Notes: generated from the sequence alone by a model not told the origin. Shown: positions 7,559-15,839, numbered from the stretch's first letter. The stretch: DNA of 37,580 nt from Pseudomonadota bacterium (GCA_022843465.1 JALHNO010000033.1:1-37580); one strand, 5' to 3'. Made by a program: numbers and translations.

Positions 7559-9328
7559 GTGCCGGCAACCAGTCGGCCGCTGCGTACTCGAGGGGTCGAT
7601 GTCGACTGTCAGTTGCAGCGCCGCCTCCCCTACCTTGTGCCGGACAGCTTGGCCTATGTGGAAAAGGCGAGCGATCCAATTGGCATGCAATCGACCATGT
7701 TGTTCGGCAACATGCCTAGGGACGGGGGCAACTTGCTGATGGAGGCAGACGTAGCTCGACGGGCAATGGTTGAGGATGTTGCGGCACGTCCCTTCATCAA
7801 GCGCTTCGTCGGTTCCGAGGAACTCATCAACGGCAAGACGCACATCGTTGCCATGACCGGCTCCTATTTCCGTGGCGACGCCGAGGCCGTGCTGGCGCCG
7901 CAGGACGAATCGAAGTTCGATACCGTCACCTACACCTACTACGAGCAGCTCAACGGCTACGAGTACCTCAAGCAACTGGACATCGGCTATTTCTTCTACA
8001 GCGGGCCTTATGTCGATGACATCCTCAACGTCCTCGATCCCGTCGAGAAGACCATCATCCACATCCCCAACGTCAACTCACGCGAGAGTACGAAGGACAA
8101 GATGCGCGAGGTGGAGCACATCATCGAGGCGCTGGGTGAATGGCAAGGCATTGACCCAGCGACCGGCTTCCAATGTGTCAAGCGCCCCGATGGTCGCGTG
8201 CTGCGGATCGCCGATCTCGTCGATGACGATGCCGCCAAGCGCGACCGCGTGTCCGCCTCGCTCAAAGACCCGGCGCAGAAGAACAACCGCGACCATGTGG
8301 ACATCATCATCGCGCTGGGCATGGCGAAGGAAGGCTTCGATTGGATTTGGTGCGAACATGCGCTGACCGTGGGCTACCGCGCCAGCCTGACCGAGATCGT
8401 GCAGATCATTGGTCGTGCCACCCGAGATGCACCTGGAAAGACTCGCGCAAGGTTCACTAACCTGATCGCCGAGCCAGACGCGGCCGAAGAAGCTGTCGCC
8501 GAGGCCGTCAACGATACGTTGAAGGCCATCGCAGCGAGTTTGCTGATGGAGCAGGTGCTTGCCCCGCGCTTTGAGTTCAAGCCCAAGAACCCCGACGGTG
8601 GCCCGACGCCAGGATTCAACTACGGCGAGGGTGGCTACGACCCGGACCGGTGCAATATTGGCGTCAATGAGCAAACAGGGGCTTGCCAAATCGAGATCAA
8701 AGGCCTCGTCGAGCCCAAGAGCAGGGAGGCGGCGCGAATTTGCCAGGAAGACTTGAACGAAGTCATTGCGGCCTTCGTGCAGGACAAGCCCACCATCGAG
8801 CGCGGCCTGTTCGATGAGGAGTTGGTGCCCGAGGAGCTGACGCAGGTTCGCATGGGCAAGATCATCAAGGACAAGTATCCCGAGCTTGACGCCGAAGATC
8901 AGGAAGCCGTGCGCCAGCACGCCATCGCCGCACTCAACCTTACGCAGCAGGCCAAGCGGCTTGTCACCGAAGGCGAGAGCGATGGGTCGTCCAACACCGC
9001 CCTGATCGACGGCGTGCGGCGCTTCGCGATGGACATGCGCGAGTTGGACATTGACCTGATCGACCGCATCAACCCCTTCGGGGAAGCCTACGCCATACTC
9101 GCCAAGACCATGAGCGAGGACAGCTTGAAGCAGGTCGCGGCGGCCATCTCGGCCAAACGCACCTCGATTACGCCTGAAGATGCCAAATTGATCGCCAAGC
9201 GCGCGGTTGAGTTCAAACGCGAGCGTGGAAGGGCTCCATCGGTGACGTCGCAGGACGCCTGGGAAAAGCACCTGGCCGAAGGTGCCGCCGCCTTCATGCG
9301 TTTCAGAGCAGAGGGGCGTTATGAGTAA
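7559..9328 (+). pseudogene. chimeric remnant: methyltransferase C-terminal piece joined to a truncated SF2 helicase
   Basis: One open frame of 589 codons joins pieces of two genes. Codons about 25-95 (LPYLVPDS, FGNMPRDGGNLL, FIKRFVGSEELINGK) match the C-terminal region of large class I DNA methyltransferases of the MmeI type. From AMTGSYFRGD (about residue 98) the protein is the C-terminal part of a superfamily 2 helicase, with motif III-like MTGS, motif V in GMAKEGFDW (about 254) and motif VI QIIGRATRD (about 281-289). The Walker A and DEAH motifs are missing, so it cannot be a working helicase, and the methyltransferase lacks its catalytic domain. An internal deletion between two neighbouring genes explains this. 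The GTG at 7559 is only the first possible start. The downstream GIY-YIG gene overlaps its end by 8 bases. Confidence 0.75.
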
Positions 9329-10505
9329 TTCCGATCTTGACGATCTGGCGGCAGAGCTGGCCGAGTTTGCGCCGCCTGAAAAGAAGAATGGCCGCCCAGC
9401 CAGCGAGGAGCGTGTCATTGCCGGCTTCGAGGAAATCCAACGTTTTACGGAGCAGCACGGGCGTGCGCCGAAGCATGGCGAAGACCGCAACATTTTCGAG
9501 CGTCTATATGCCGTGCGGCTCGACCGTCTCCGTGCCCTCCCGGATTGCCGCGCCTTGCTGGAGCCGCTGGACCATCAGGGCTTGCTTGCTGGGGCACCGA
9601 CCGTTGCCGCTTCGGCGGACGAAACTATCGACATCGATGACCTGGCTGCCGAACTGGCGGATGTTGCCGGCGCGGACGACATCACGGTCTTGCGGCATGT
9701 CCGTACCAGCGCCGAAAAGCGCGCCGCCGAGGAGATCGCGGATCGCAAGCCCTGCGAGGATTTCGAGACCTTCCGCCCGTTGTTCGAGCGTGTGCAAACG
9801 GAAGTCAAAACCGGCATGCGCCAGTCCCAGCCCATCGAAGCGGGCCGCCGTGCAATTGAAGCTGGGGATTTTTTCGTACTCGATGGCCTTACTCTTTACG
9901 TTGCCGAGGTTGGCGATCCGTTGAAAACCACCGCTGGGGAGGTGGACCGCCGCCTACGCCTCATCTTTTCCAACGGCACCGAAAGCAATTTGCTGCTGCG
10001 CTCGCTCCAGCGTGCGTTTTACAACGATCCGGCGGCGCGGCGGCTGGCGTCCCCTGAGAGTGGGCAACTCTCCTTCGGCGGCGAGTTTGAGACGGATGAC
10101 GTCGAAAGCGGCACGATCTACGTTTTGCGTTCTCTGTCCGATCATCCCTACGTCGCGCAGAATCGGGACATCATCCATAAGCTAGGCGTGACCGGTGGCC
10201 GGGTGGAAACGCGCATCGCCAACGCCGAGAACGAAGCGACATATCTGCTAGCAAAGGTCGAGGTTGTTGCGACCTACAAGCTCGCGGGGATCAATCGCAT
10301 TCGGATGGAGAACCTGTTCCACAGGTTGTTCGCGCCCGCGCGGTTGAACATCACCATCAATGACCGTTTCGGTCACCCTGTGCAGCCCGAGGAATGGTTT
10401 CTTGTCCCTCTGTTCGTCATTGATGAGGCCGTGGCGCGCATCAAGGACGGCTCCATCACCAGTTACGTTTACGACCCCAAGGCCGCAACGTTGGTGAAGG
10501 CATAG
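9321..10505 (+). CDS. GIY-YIG nuclease family protein (T5orf172-like)
   Basis: A 394-residue protein whose C-terminal third is a GIY-YIG nuclease-type domain: TIYVLRS (265-271) for the GIY strand, HKLGVTGG (286-293) for the YIG strand, arginines at 294 and 298, and the metal-binding glutamate in RMENLFHRLF (E330), followed by PEEWF. The N-terminal part is acidic and helical, with DLDDLAAELAEF near the start echoed by DIDDLAAELADV at about 105-116, a small internal duplication that looks like a repeated docking helix. The ATG at 9321 has GAGGGG 4 bases upstream and overlaps the helicase remnant by 8 bases, as in a coupled operon. A nuclease partner of a methyltransferase/helicase restriction-like cassette is the likely original role; its partners here are broken. 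Confidence 0.75.
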   Translation: MSNSDLDDLAAELAEFAPPEKKNGRPASEERVIAGFEEIQRFTEQHGRAPKHGEDRNIFERLYAVRLDRLRALPDCRALLEPLDHQGLLAGAPTVAASADETIDIDDLAAELADVAGADDITVLRHVRTSAEKRAAEEIADRKPCEDFETFRPLFERVQTEVKTGMRQSQPIEAGRRAIEAGDFFVLDGLTLYVAEVGDPLKTTAGEVDRRLRLIFSNGTESNLLLRSLQRAFYNDPAARRLASPESGQLSFGGEFETDDVESGTIYVLRSLSDHPYVAQNRDIIHKLGVTGGRVETRIANAENEATYLLAKVEVVATYKLAGINRIRMENLFHRLFAPARLNITINDRFGHPVQPEEWFLVPLFVIDEAVARIKDGSITSYVYDPKAATLVKA

Positions 10506-10642
10506 GTCATATCGTGCCTAACGCTGACGGCGATGATGGCCTCATGCAGAACGTGACGCTCACTCTGGGCAGGCCATGACTGCCACCCTGGACAGGTTCG
10601 GCGGAATCCCTCTGCTATAACGCCGGATTTGATAGCCGTTTC

Positions 10643-10684
10643 TATAGCTAGCTAGCTAGCATGATAGCAACATGTATAGCTAGC
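10643..10684. repeat. CTAG/AGCTAGC repeat cluster downstream of the partition genes
   Basis: TATAGCTAGCTAGCTAGC lies at 10643-10660 and TATAGCTAGCC at 10675-10685, running into the stop codon of the small partition gene at 10680. The same short words recur at 11617-11662, 11716-11729 and 12189-12222, so both sides of the partition operon carry them. They are good candidates for partition-protein or replication-initiator binding sites. Confidence 0.7.
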
Positions 10685-10979
10685 CAGACAGTCCGAAGTG
10701 CTTCCGGATCAACTCCTCGACAATTTCGGTCTCGGTCACACGTGATCCGTTCTCGATGCTTTCGCGGACAGCCCCGATCTTTAATGCGTTCGCTGTATCC
10801 CAGCGTAGACGAAAGAGCTTCTGCACCGTGGGCTCTGGCTTCTTGGCGGGCGGCGTTGGAGCTGGAGCCTTGGGGCTAGGTGTAGCAGTTGAGTTCGCAA
10901 GGTCGCCTGCGCCGGCCTCCAGAAATGCGGAAGGATCTTTCGCCAGGCCGAAAGACGAGATATCGGGTTTCTTTTTCAT
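10680..10979 (-). CDS. small DNA-binding partner of ParA (ParG/ribbon-helix-helix-like)
   Basis: A 99-residue protein directly behind parA, with ATG at 10979 overlapping the parA stop as ATGA. GGGAGGT lies 8 bases upstream. The first half is basic, then an Ala/Pro/Lys-rich flexible linker (APAPTPPAKKPEP). The second half, VQKLFRLRWDTANALKIGAV then VTETEIVEELIRKHFG, has the strand-helix-helix pattern of ribbon-helix-helix centromere-binding proteins such as ParG or of CopG-type regulators. By position and size it is the adaptor that binds the centromere and stimulates ParA, and it probably represses its own promoter through the CTAG repeats on either side. The family call rests on pattern and context. 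Confidence 0.65.
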   Translation of the reverse strand: MKKKPDISSFGLAKDPSAFLEAGAGDLANSTATPSPKAPAPTPPAKKPEPTVQKLFRLRWDTANALKIGAVRESIENGSRVTETEIVEELIRKHFGLSG

Positions 10980-11611
10980 GAGGTGACCTCCCGGAAGAAG
11001 CCCTCGATTTCGGCGATAGCGTGGGGGTCCCGTCCAATTTCCGCGACCGTAGCGCCCTCGCCTATCGCCCGCCTGAAGGCCACACGCTCGCATACCTTGG
11101 TCGGCAGCACCCGCAACTGTTGTTCGTTCAGGAATTCCAGCATCTCTGCGGCGTCTTTCGTTCTCGGATCGACCCGGGTGAGCAGCACTCGGACGTCCAG
11201 GTCCGGGTTGTAGTCCTTGGCGAGTTCGACGACCTCGAGCAGATCGGTCATGGCAGCGGCGTCCAGGTTGCTTGCCCCAACCGGGATGATTGCTCGCTGC
11301 GCAAGGAGCAGCGCGGAGCGCAGACCAATCGAGTCGCGGCCACCGGCGTCAACCACAACATGCTGGAACCCTGTCGCAAGTTGTTTGCCTTCGCTCAGGA
11401 TGGCTTTGCCGGCGAGGCAGGTGGTCGTCGGGCTAGGCTCATACTGTGGAGCCTCACGGCGCCAGGCCGCCCAGGACGCCGCGCTAGCTTGTGGATCACC
11501 ATCGATAAGCAGTGTCTTGCCTTGTCGAGCGAGCATCACCGCCAGGTGAACAGCGGTCGTGGTCTTGCCAACCCCGCCTTTTGTGTTGACGCATGCGTAG
11601 ATCACGGACAC
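10976..11611 (-). CDS. parA: ParA-type partition ATPase
   Basis: A 211-residue protein with the deviant Walker A motif KGGVGKTTTAVHLA near the N terminus, LLIDGDPQASA (Walker A' region), VVVDAGG (Walker B) and ALLLAQRAIIPV. The small size and lack of an N-terminal helix-turn-helix place it with type Ib ParA/ParF proteins, which segregate low-copy plasmids. The frame opens with GTG at 11611; GTG at 11605 (IYACVNTKGG) is a rival with better spacing from GAGG. It is followed by its small partner through an ATGA overlap and preceded by CTAG-type repeats, which probably serve as operator and centromere. Confidence 0.9.
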   Translation of the reverse strand: MSVIYACVNTKGGVGKTTTAVHLAVMLARQGKTLLIDGDPQASAASWAAWRREAPQYEPSPTTTCLAGKAILSEGKQLATGFQHVVVDAGGRDSIGLRSALLLAQRAIIPVGASNLDAAAMTDLLEVVELAKDYNPDLDVRVLLTRVDPRTKDAAEMLEFLNEQQLRVLPTKVCERVAFRRAIGEGATVAEIGRDPHAIAEIEGFFREVTS

Positions 11612-11616
11612 CTCAT

Positions 11617-11729
11617 GTAGCTAGATAGATAGCTATCCAAGTCTATGGCTAGCTAGCTAGCTGTGACAAGACCTCGTCAAGACAAGCTACTGGGCACAAC
11701 GAGTCAACCGTGCAAGATAGCTAGCTATC
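11617..11729. repeat. CTAG-type repeats upstream of parA (putative centromere/operator)
   Basis: GTAGCTAGATAGATAGCTATCC (in pieces, 11618-11638), GCTAGCTAGCTAGCT (11648-11662) and the perfect palindrome GATAGCTAGCTATC (11716-11729) lie in the 210 bases between parA and the divergent small gene at 11822. The decamer GATAGCTATC (11628-11637) recurs exactly at 2859-2868 and 13615-13624. Repeats in this position normally bind the centromere protein of the partition operon. Confidence 0.7.
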
Positions 11730-11821
11730 AGAATAGCTAACAGCAGCAGTCCTGATATGACAGAATCATACGCTACGCAAAGCGTTTTGACGGAAACGCA
11801 TCTCCATGGCATGATCGTGAC

Positions 11822-12118
11822 ATGCCCGAACTGATCACCACCGAAGCGTTGCGCGCACTCGCCTCTACCGGCGCTGTGGATGTTGCGATCGTGGTTGCGC
11901 AGCCGGAAGGTGGGTATGTGCTGTCGGTGCGGGTGGGTGACAGCGTGCGTACCTTGGGCTCGTTTCGGGGCAACGTAAGAATTTACGCGAAGCTCGACAC
12001 GGTCGCTACGCACCTGGCCGCGTTGGGCATTTTCAACATCGAAGTGGATCTGACCGCTTTGCGGGTTGAGGGCACGACACTGGTGACCAGAGGCCGGCAA
12101 GGGCGACTCGCAGTATGA
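11822..12118 (+). CDS. small plasmid-type protein next to parA (resembles ParC-family partition-associated proteins)
   Basis: A 98-residue protein divergent from parA. It starts MPELITTEALRAL, then has strands VAIVVAQPEGGYVLSVRVGDS, RTLGSFRGNVRIYAKLDTVATHLAALGI and FNIEVDLTAL. Small proteins with this MPELITTEAL opening and RGNVR-F/Y motif sit beside parA on plasmids of Xanthomonas and relatives as I recall them, and are labelled partition-associated; their biochemical role is not known to me. The gene ends 36 bases before a strong palindromic terminator. CTAG repeats precede it, so it may share control with parA. No strong ribosome binding site is visible. Confidence 0.6.
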   Translation: MPELITTEALRALASTGAVDVAIVVAQPEGGYVLSVRVGDSVRTLGSFRGNVRIYAKLDTVATHLAALGIFNIEVDLTALRVEGTTLVTRGRQGRLAV

Positions 12119-12153
12119 ACAAGAGGGTTCTGATGCAGACGGCTTAAACGAAA

Positions 12154-12175
12154 ACGGCCCGCCTAGGCGGGCCGT
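12154..12175. terminator. bidirectional hairpin terminator
   Basis: A perfect 22-base palindrome with the arm ACGGCCCGCCT, preceded by an A-run (ACGAAAA) and followed by CCTTAAAA. It would stop transcription from the small gene ending at 12118. CTAG motifs follow at 12189-12222. Confidence 0.75.
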
Positions 12176-12317
12176 CCTTAAAACATTGCAGCTAGCCAAG
12201 TTCTTGGCGGGACCGCTAGCTACATCAGGTGCGTGGGATGATCTTAGGCAATTCGATCACCTGCCGCAAGTTTTTGCACGCCAAAAGCAGGCGTAATGCA
12301 CAAACTGGCAGGCAGAC

Positions 12318-13094
12318 ATGGCGACGGTAGTGGCGGGGAGCGAGCTCCGCGCGCTGCCATGGGCGCGGCCAAAGCACCGGAAGTACATCGAGCCTATCGA
12401 GGGTGCGATCGTCCGTCTGGAGTCCGCTGTTCGCGGCAACGGCGCGATATTTCAGGCACTCTGCGCGGACGCACCGATCTTCGACCGTGACGGTCCTCAA
12501 GTGCGTTCGCGGCGCATGCGTAGTGACGGTCGACGCAACCTGATCACGCTGGCCCAAGCTTTGTTGGCCGCAGCAGATCTTTCGACTGGATACCTGGGGT
12601 CACCATCGGGTGAGCCTGGTCAGCGGCGCTGGGATCGGCACGCATGGGGAAGGCTCGACCATCGCGCTTTTGGCAAGGAAGTGCGTTGCGAGCGGAGCTT
12701 TCGTCGTACGCAAAGGCATGCGCGTACGCTGGCCGCGTTGGGTTTTGTCAGCGTTGTTGAAATCAAAGTGCCAACAGAGCAGGGTGGATGGAGATCTGTC
12801 GTTGCGATCAAGCGGCTCACGGAAAAGTTCTATGCCGCGCTAGGTTTGACGGCGGCGGTGAAGCGGGCACGGAAAGAAAAAGACCGCGCCAAGGGGCGGG
12901 CGCTGGTTGCTCAGTTGAGTCAGCTCCCAAGGCGCAAGCATGATGGAGCAAGAACGCCTAGCAGTGGTTCCGCGGCAGTCGGTGGTGGCGTGCCATCGCC
13001 CGTGGCAAATGGACCGCCGCCAGATCCGGTTGTCCCTGCGGACTCGGTAGGAGATTCGATCGCGAAGGCGAGGGCGGCGCTTGGTATCCGCTAG
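12318..13094 (+). CDS. putative plasmid replication initiator
   Basis: A 258-residue basic protein. The middle contains two helix-rich segments, RRNLITLAQALLAAADLSTGYLG and WDRHAWGRLDHRAFGKEV, then RTQRHARTLAALGFVSVVEIKV, where a helix followed by a beta hairpin (SVVEIKVPTEQGGWRSVVAI) resembles a winged helix. A Pro/Ser/Gly-rich tail ends ARAALGIR. It has no relaxase or primase motifs. The call as initiator rests on the basic winged-helix-like pattern, on lying beside the partition genes and on the CTAG repeats just upstream; I cannot name a Rep family. The start ATG at 12318 has GGCAGGCAG near it, a weak ribosome site. It could instead be a backbone transcription regulator. Confidence 0.45.
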   Translation: MATVVAGSELRALPWARPKHRKYIEPIEGAIVRLESAVRGNGAIFQALCADAPIFDRDGPQVRSRRMRSDGRRNLITLAQALLAAADLSTGYLGSPSGEPGQRRWDRHAWGRLDHRAFGKEVRCERSFRRTQRHARTLAALGFVSVVEIKVPTEQGGWRSVVAIKRLTEKFYAALGLTAAVKRARKEKDRAKGRALVAQLSQLPRRKHDGARTPSSGSAAVGGGVPSPVANGPPPDPVVPADSVGDSIAKARAALGIR

Positions 13095-13794
13095 CGGGTG
13101 AGCGGATATGCGATGGCTGTTTAGGGGCAAGCCGCTATCGGAGTCGGCCCAGGCGGGCCTGCGTCTTGGAAAAGAGCACCTAGCCTAGGCACGACAGGCA
13201 TGAAATCAGCTTTTCGGTCTGCTGCATTAGTAGGTGCGAGCAGCTGTGCAGACGTCTCTACGCATAAATGTCGCACAAGATCCGCTGAAACGTCGTTCCT
13301 TATGCTCCACTTCTAAATAGAAGTGCTCTTAGGCGACGATGTCGCCAATGTGGAGCACGCTAGCGCGTGCTTTCTGGCCGGCGCATACGCGCGCGGCCTT
13401 GCAAATCACACATGCTCGCGCGCTCTTGCGCCTCTGCGCGGGCTACGCCCGCCCTCCCTTACCCCACCAGCAAGCTGGCGGGGCCCCGTCGGGCCGCTTA
13501 CGCGGCGCGGTCGAGGCGCATCGCGATCAGCCATACGCGCAAACCATAGCCCAGAAAGAGCGCCTCCAAGAGAAATGTGTCTAGAATCAATGATTTGCAG
13601 TGAGTTGGTAGTTAGATAGCTATCTATCTGCCTTTGCTCTTGGCTCAGGCCTGCTTACGTCCCATGACAAGCAATGCTTGCCCAGCTCCGTGGAGATTCA
13701 AAATGTGCCAGGGAAAGCCGCTCACGAAGGAGATTGAGGCTATGGCGGTTGATCGGACCGTCAGGACATCGCTGCTAGAGGATGCGTTGGAGAA
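13095..13794. other. gene-poor stretch holding a dispersed repeat and a backbone palindrome
   Basis: About 700 bases between the putative initiator and the AAA ATPase. It contains the second dispersed repeat (about 13420-13525) and the palindrome AGATAGCTATCT (13614-13625). A short frame from ATG 13742 (MAVDRTVRTSLLEDALENQL), with AAGGAG 12 bases upstream, runs into the antisense end of the ATPase gene and looks like a fragment; I do not call it as a gene. Confidence 0.5.
13420..13525 (-). repeat. GC-rich dispersed repeat, copy 2 (inverted relative to copy 1)
   Basis: The reverse complement matches 5954-6058 with scattered differences; the longest identical run spans the CCGCGCCGCGTAAGCGGCCC region. 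The two copies face each other and enclose about 7.4 kb that holds the recombinase, the restriction remnant, the partition genes and the putative initiator. Confidence 0.8.
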
Positions 13795-14988
13795 TCAGCT
13801 CACGCGCCAGTCGTCGCCTGGCATGATGCGTCTCATGAATTCATCGAACAGTGGCACGGTAAAGGCGGTGTCGCCATGATTCGGGCTCCAAACCATGCCC
13901 TTGGTGATCAGGCTGCTACGCACGGGTCCAAGTGCGGTCACTTTGCGGCCAAGCTCCTCTGCAACATCGCCAGACCGGTGCGGACCTGGACCGATGGCCG
14001 CCATCGCTCGTACATAGCGTTTTTCGGCCGGGGTCAGTCGATCGAAACGAACGCGGAAGAAGCTCTCATCGAGCGCGGCGATGGCTTCGGTAGAGGCCTG
14101 AACTACGTCTTGAATCGCGATGGGTGAGGCTGTGGCGACGTCCCAGACATGCTTGCCCCATTCCTGCAGGAAGTAGGGATAGCCGCGGGTATCAGCGACG
14201 ATGCGTGTGAGCGCGGCGTCAGTGATCGCGACGCCCAGCGCAGCCATGGGTTTTTCGATAGCAAGCCGAGCAGACGTGTCGTCCAGGGGCCCAACTTCAG
14301 GGAAATCGAATAGACGTTCCGCGTATGACTTGGCCTGTCCCATCCGCCCGCGAAGCTGTGGCAGGCCGGCGCCGACCAAGGTCACCGGCAAGCGCTTCTG
14401 TGCGGTTCGGTGCAGGCCGGTGATGAGGGCGGCGAGCTGGTCCTCTTGGACGTACTGGAGTTCGTCGAGAAATAGCACCAATGCGGTTCCGGCCGCCTTG
14501 GCGGCGTTCCCAGCGACTTCCAGCAATGCCTGCAGGTCGTGCTCAAGATCACCGTTGTCGGCGAGTCCGGGTTCCGGGTCGAAGTCCAGGCCGACCTCGA
14601 TGTCGTTGTATGTGATCTTGAGCGCTTTGGCGAATCCGGCGAGCCCCCGCAGCGCACGCTTGGCGAGATCATGTGCTGCGGCGGTGCGGGATAGGCGAAG
14701 CAGGGCCTGTCGCAATTGAGGGGCCAGCATCGCCGGTAGCGAGCGGCTCTCTGGCGCCTCGACGCGCAGGGTCTGGATGCCAGCGCCCTCGGCATCATCG
14801 CGCATGCGGTCGAGCAACACGGTCTTGCCGACGCCGCGCAGGCCAACCATCAGGACGCTCTTGGCGTGGAGTCCGAGCCGCGTTCTGGCGAGTGCGACTC
14901 GGACGGATTCCCTGAGGGCGTCGCGTCCGGCAAGCTCTGGTGGTGGTGCGCCAGCACCGGGAGCAAAGGGATTGGTGATCGGATCCAT
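13795..14988 (-). CDS. AAA/STAND-type ATPase with C-terminal winged helix
   Basis: A 397-residue protein starting MDPITNPFAPGAGAPPPELA, then GRDAL (the box before P-loops of Orc/Cdc6-like ATPases), Walker A GLRGVGKT (about 49-56), Walker B LVLFLDELQYV (about 170-180) and the sensor strand LPVTLVGAGLPQLRG. The C-terminal 100 residues (LTPAEKRYVRAMAAIG, VAEELGRK, RSSLITKGMVWS) fit a winged helix that binds DNA. Standalone ATPases of this build are common on mobile elements, and their roles are mostly unknown. It lies 119 bases downstream of the XRE gene on the same strand, with a perfect inverted repeat (15013-15033) between, so the XRE protein may control it. No strong ribosome binding site is seen. 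Confidence 0.75.
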   Translation of the reverse strand: MDPITNPFAPGAGAPPPELAGRDALRESVRVALARTRLGLHAKSVLMVGLRGVGKTVLLDRMRDDAEGAGIQTLRVEAPESRSLPAMLAPQLRQALLRLSRTAAAHDLAKRALRGLAGFAKALKITYNDIEVGLDFDPEPGLADNGDLEHDLQALLEVAGNAAKAAGTALVLFLDELQYVQEDQLAALITGLHRTAQKRLPVTLVGAGLPQLRGRMGQAKSYAERLFDFPEVGPLDDTSARLAIEKPMAALGVAITDAALTRIVADTRGYPYFLQEWGKHVWDVATASPIAIQDVVQASTEAIAALDESFFRVRFDRLTPAEKRYVRAMAAIGPGPHRSGDVAEELGRKVTALGPVRSSLITKGMVWSPNHGDTAFTVPLFDEFMRRIMPGDDWRVS

Positions 14989-15012
14989 ACTTGTATATGC
15001 TGAAATTAGCGA

Positions 15013-15033
15013 TATTATCGATACGCGATAATA
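15013..15033. promoter_or_regulatory. 8+5+8 inverted repeat upstream of the AAA ATPase (putative operator)
   Basis: TATTATCG (15013-15020), a 5-base loop and CGATAATA (15026-15033) form a perfect inverted repeat 25 bases before the ATPase start. The architecture is the same as the inverted repeat before the higB-like gene (18135-18155). GATAAT within it, read on the minus strand, could be the -10 box. The XRE protein encoded just upstream is the likely binder. Confidence 0.55.
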
Positions 15034-15107
15034 AGGCTAAGACAGGCATAAAGCGATGGGCATCCACATCCATGCGCCGCAGGCGACCGCGAAGCGAGCT
15101 GCCAGAA

Positions 15108-15335
15108 TTAGGCAATAGCAGACGGCGATTCAGCGTCCACCAATTGCGTGTCGGTATGCCAGAGGAGCTCAGCATAGCGATCAGGATCGATCGCGGGATC
15201 CGCGTTCTCCGCGCGAACCACGAGCGACCTCGACACACCAGCGGCTTGTGCCAGGCGAGCCTGCGTCAGGCCGTTGGCGAGGCGCCGACGCCGGAGCTCG
15301 GCAGCTAGGCAGTGTCGGGTGGTCGAGGCGTCCAT
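15108..15335 (-). CDS. XRE-family helix-turn-helix regulator (HipB-like)
   Basis: A 75-residue protein: LAAELRRRRLANGLTQARLA then QAAGVSRSLVVRAENADPAI is a textbook XRE helix-turn-helix with the recognition helix at VSRSLVVRAE. Size and pattern match HipB-like antitoxins, but no hipA gene follows; the next gene on this strand is the AAA ATPase. I chose ATG 15335 because the longer frame upstream has no helix-turn-helix context and a composition typical of a non-coding read-through. It probably acts as a repressor of itself and perhaps of the ATPase. Confidence 0.7.
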   Translation of the reverse strand: MDASTTRHCLAAELRRRRLANGLTQARLAQAAGVSRSLVVRAENADPAIDPDRYAELLWHTDTQLVDAESPSAIA

Positions 15336-15450
15336 GTTGCATAGGATACGTGGGCTGAGCAGTGATAGATTGGCGGCCTCATTCGTCGATAGCGCATCCG
15401 CAATCCACCAAGCGGAGTGGTGGCGTGTGGTCGCCGCTAGCGCGACTGTC

Positions 15451-15478
15451 TGCGATAATGAGATGTTGGTAGCAGGAG
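15451..15478 (+). promoter_or_regulatory. extended -10 promoter and ribosome site for the Phd-type gene
   Basis: TGCGATAAT (15451-15459) is an extended -10 element, and AGGAG (15474-15478) lies 8 bases before the ATG at 15487. No good -35 box is present, as is usual with an extended -10. The two signals support the start of the split antitoxin gene. Confidence 0.5.
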
Positions 15479-15486
15479 CTTTCTCC

Positions 15487-15839
15487 ATGGCCATAGACGA
15501 CGCGCCTGATTCCTTGGACGATCTCGTAGAGATCACGGCATCCGACCGGAAGCTCTTGGGGTGCACGGTCCGATGAAAAAGGTTGCGCATCAGGGCAGGG
15601 CGCTCTTCACCTGCCGTCGGGAGCCTCAGGCCGTGATGCTTACGGTCGACGAGTACAAGACGTTGGTGAAGGCCTCGCATGCGGCAGATCGCATGAACGC
15701 ATCGGCGCTGGAATTGAGAAAGCAATTCGATGAGCACCTCTCAGCATTGAAGTCGCCGGATGCCGGCCATCTCTTACGGGAGGTCAGCAACACGGTGACC
15801 AAGCTCGGCGGGATGGTGAAGGCCGGCACCAGTTTCTGA
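15487..15839 (+). pseudogene. Phd/YefM-like antitoxin split by a frameshift
   Basis: The first frame, from ATG 15487, gives MAIDDAPDSLDDLVEITASDRKLLG and stops at 15576. The second frame, open from GTG 15561 to 15839, gives MKKVAHQGRALFTCRREP then QAVMLTVDEYKTLV, the body of a Phd antitoxin. In intact relatives the ITASD strand leads directly into this part, so a one-base deletion near 15560 has probably split the gene. GGAAG 7 bases before GTG 15561 could let the second part be made alone. No toxin gene is next to it: a relic of the exonuclease follows on the other strand. It may be an orphan or dying antitoxin. Confidence 0.65.

Noticed and set aside
8078-9493. Long antisense frame of 471 codons on the minus strand
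   Set aside because: It mirrors the helicase remnant and the start of the GIY-YIG gene, and its composition has no domain logic; the plus strand has clear motifs.
13323-13619. Small proteins encoded in the dispersed GC-rich repeat
   Set aside because: Similar peptides arise from both repeat copies, but flanking frames differ and no start signals are shared; treated as a repeat, not as genes.
15336-15737. Long upstream extension of the XRE gene
   Set aside because: The extension covers the antisense of the Phd-type gene and lacks any conserved pattern; the helix-turn-helix protein is complete from 15335.
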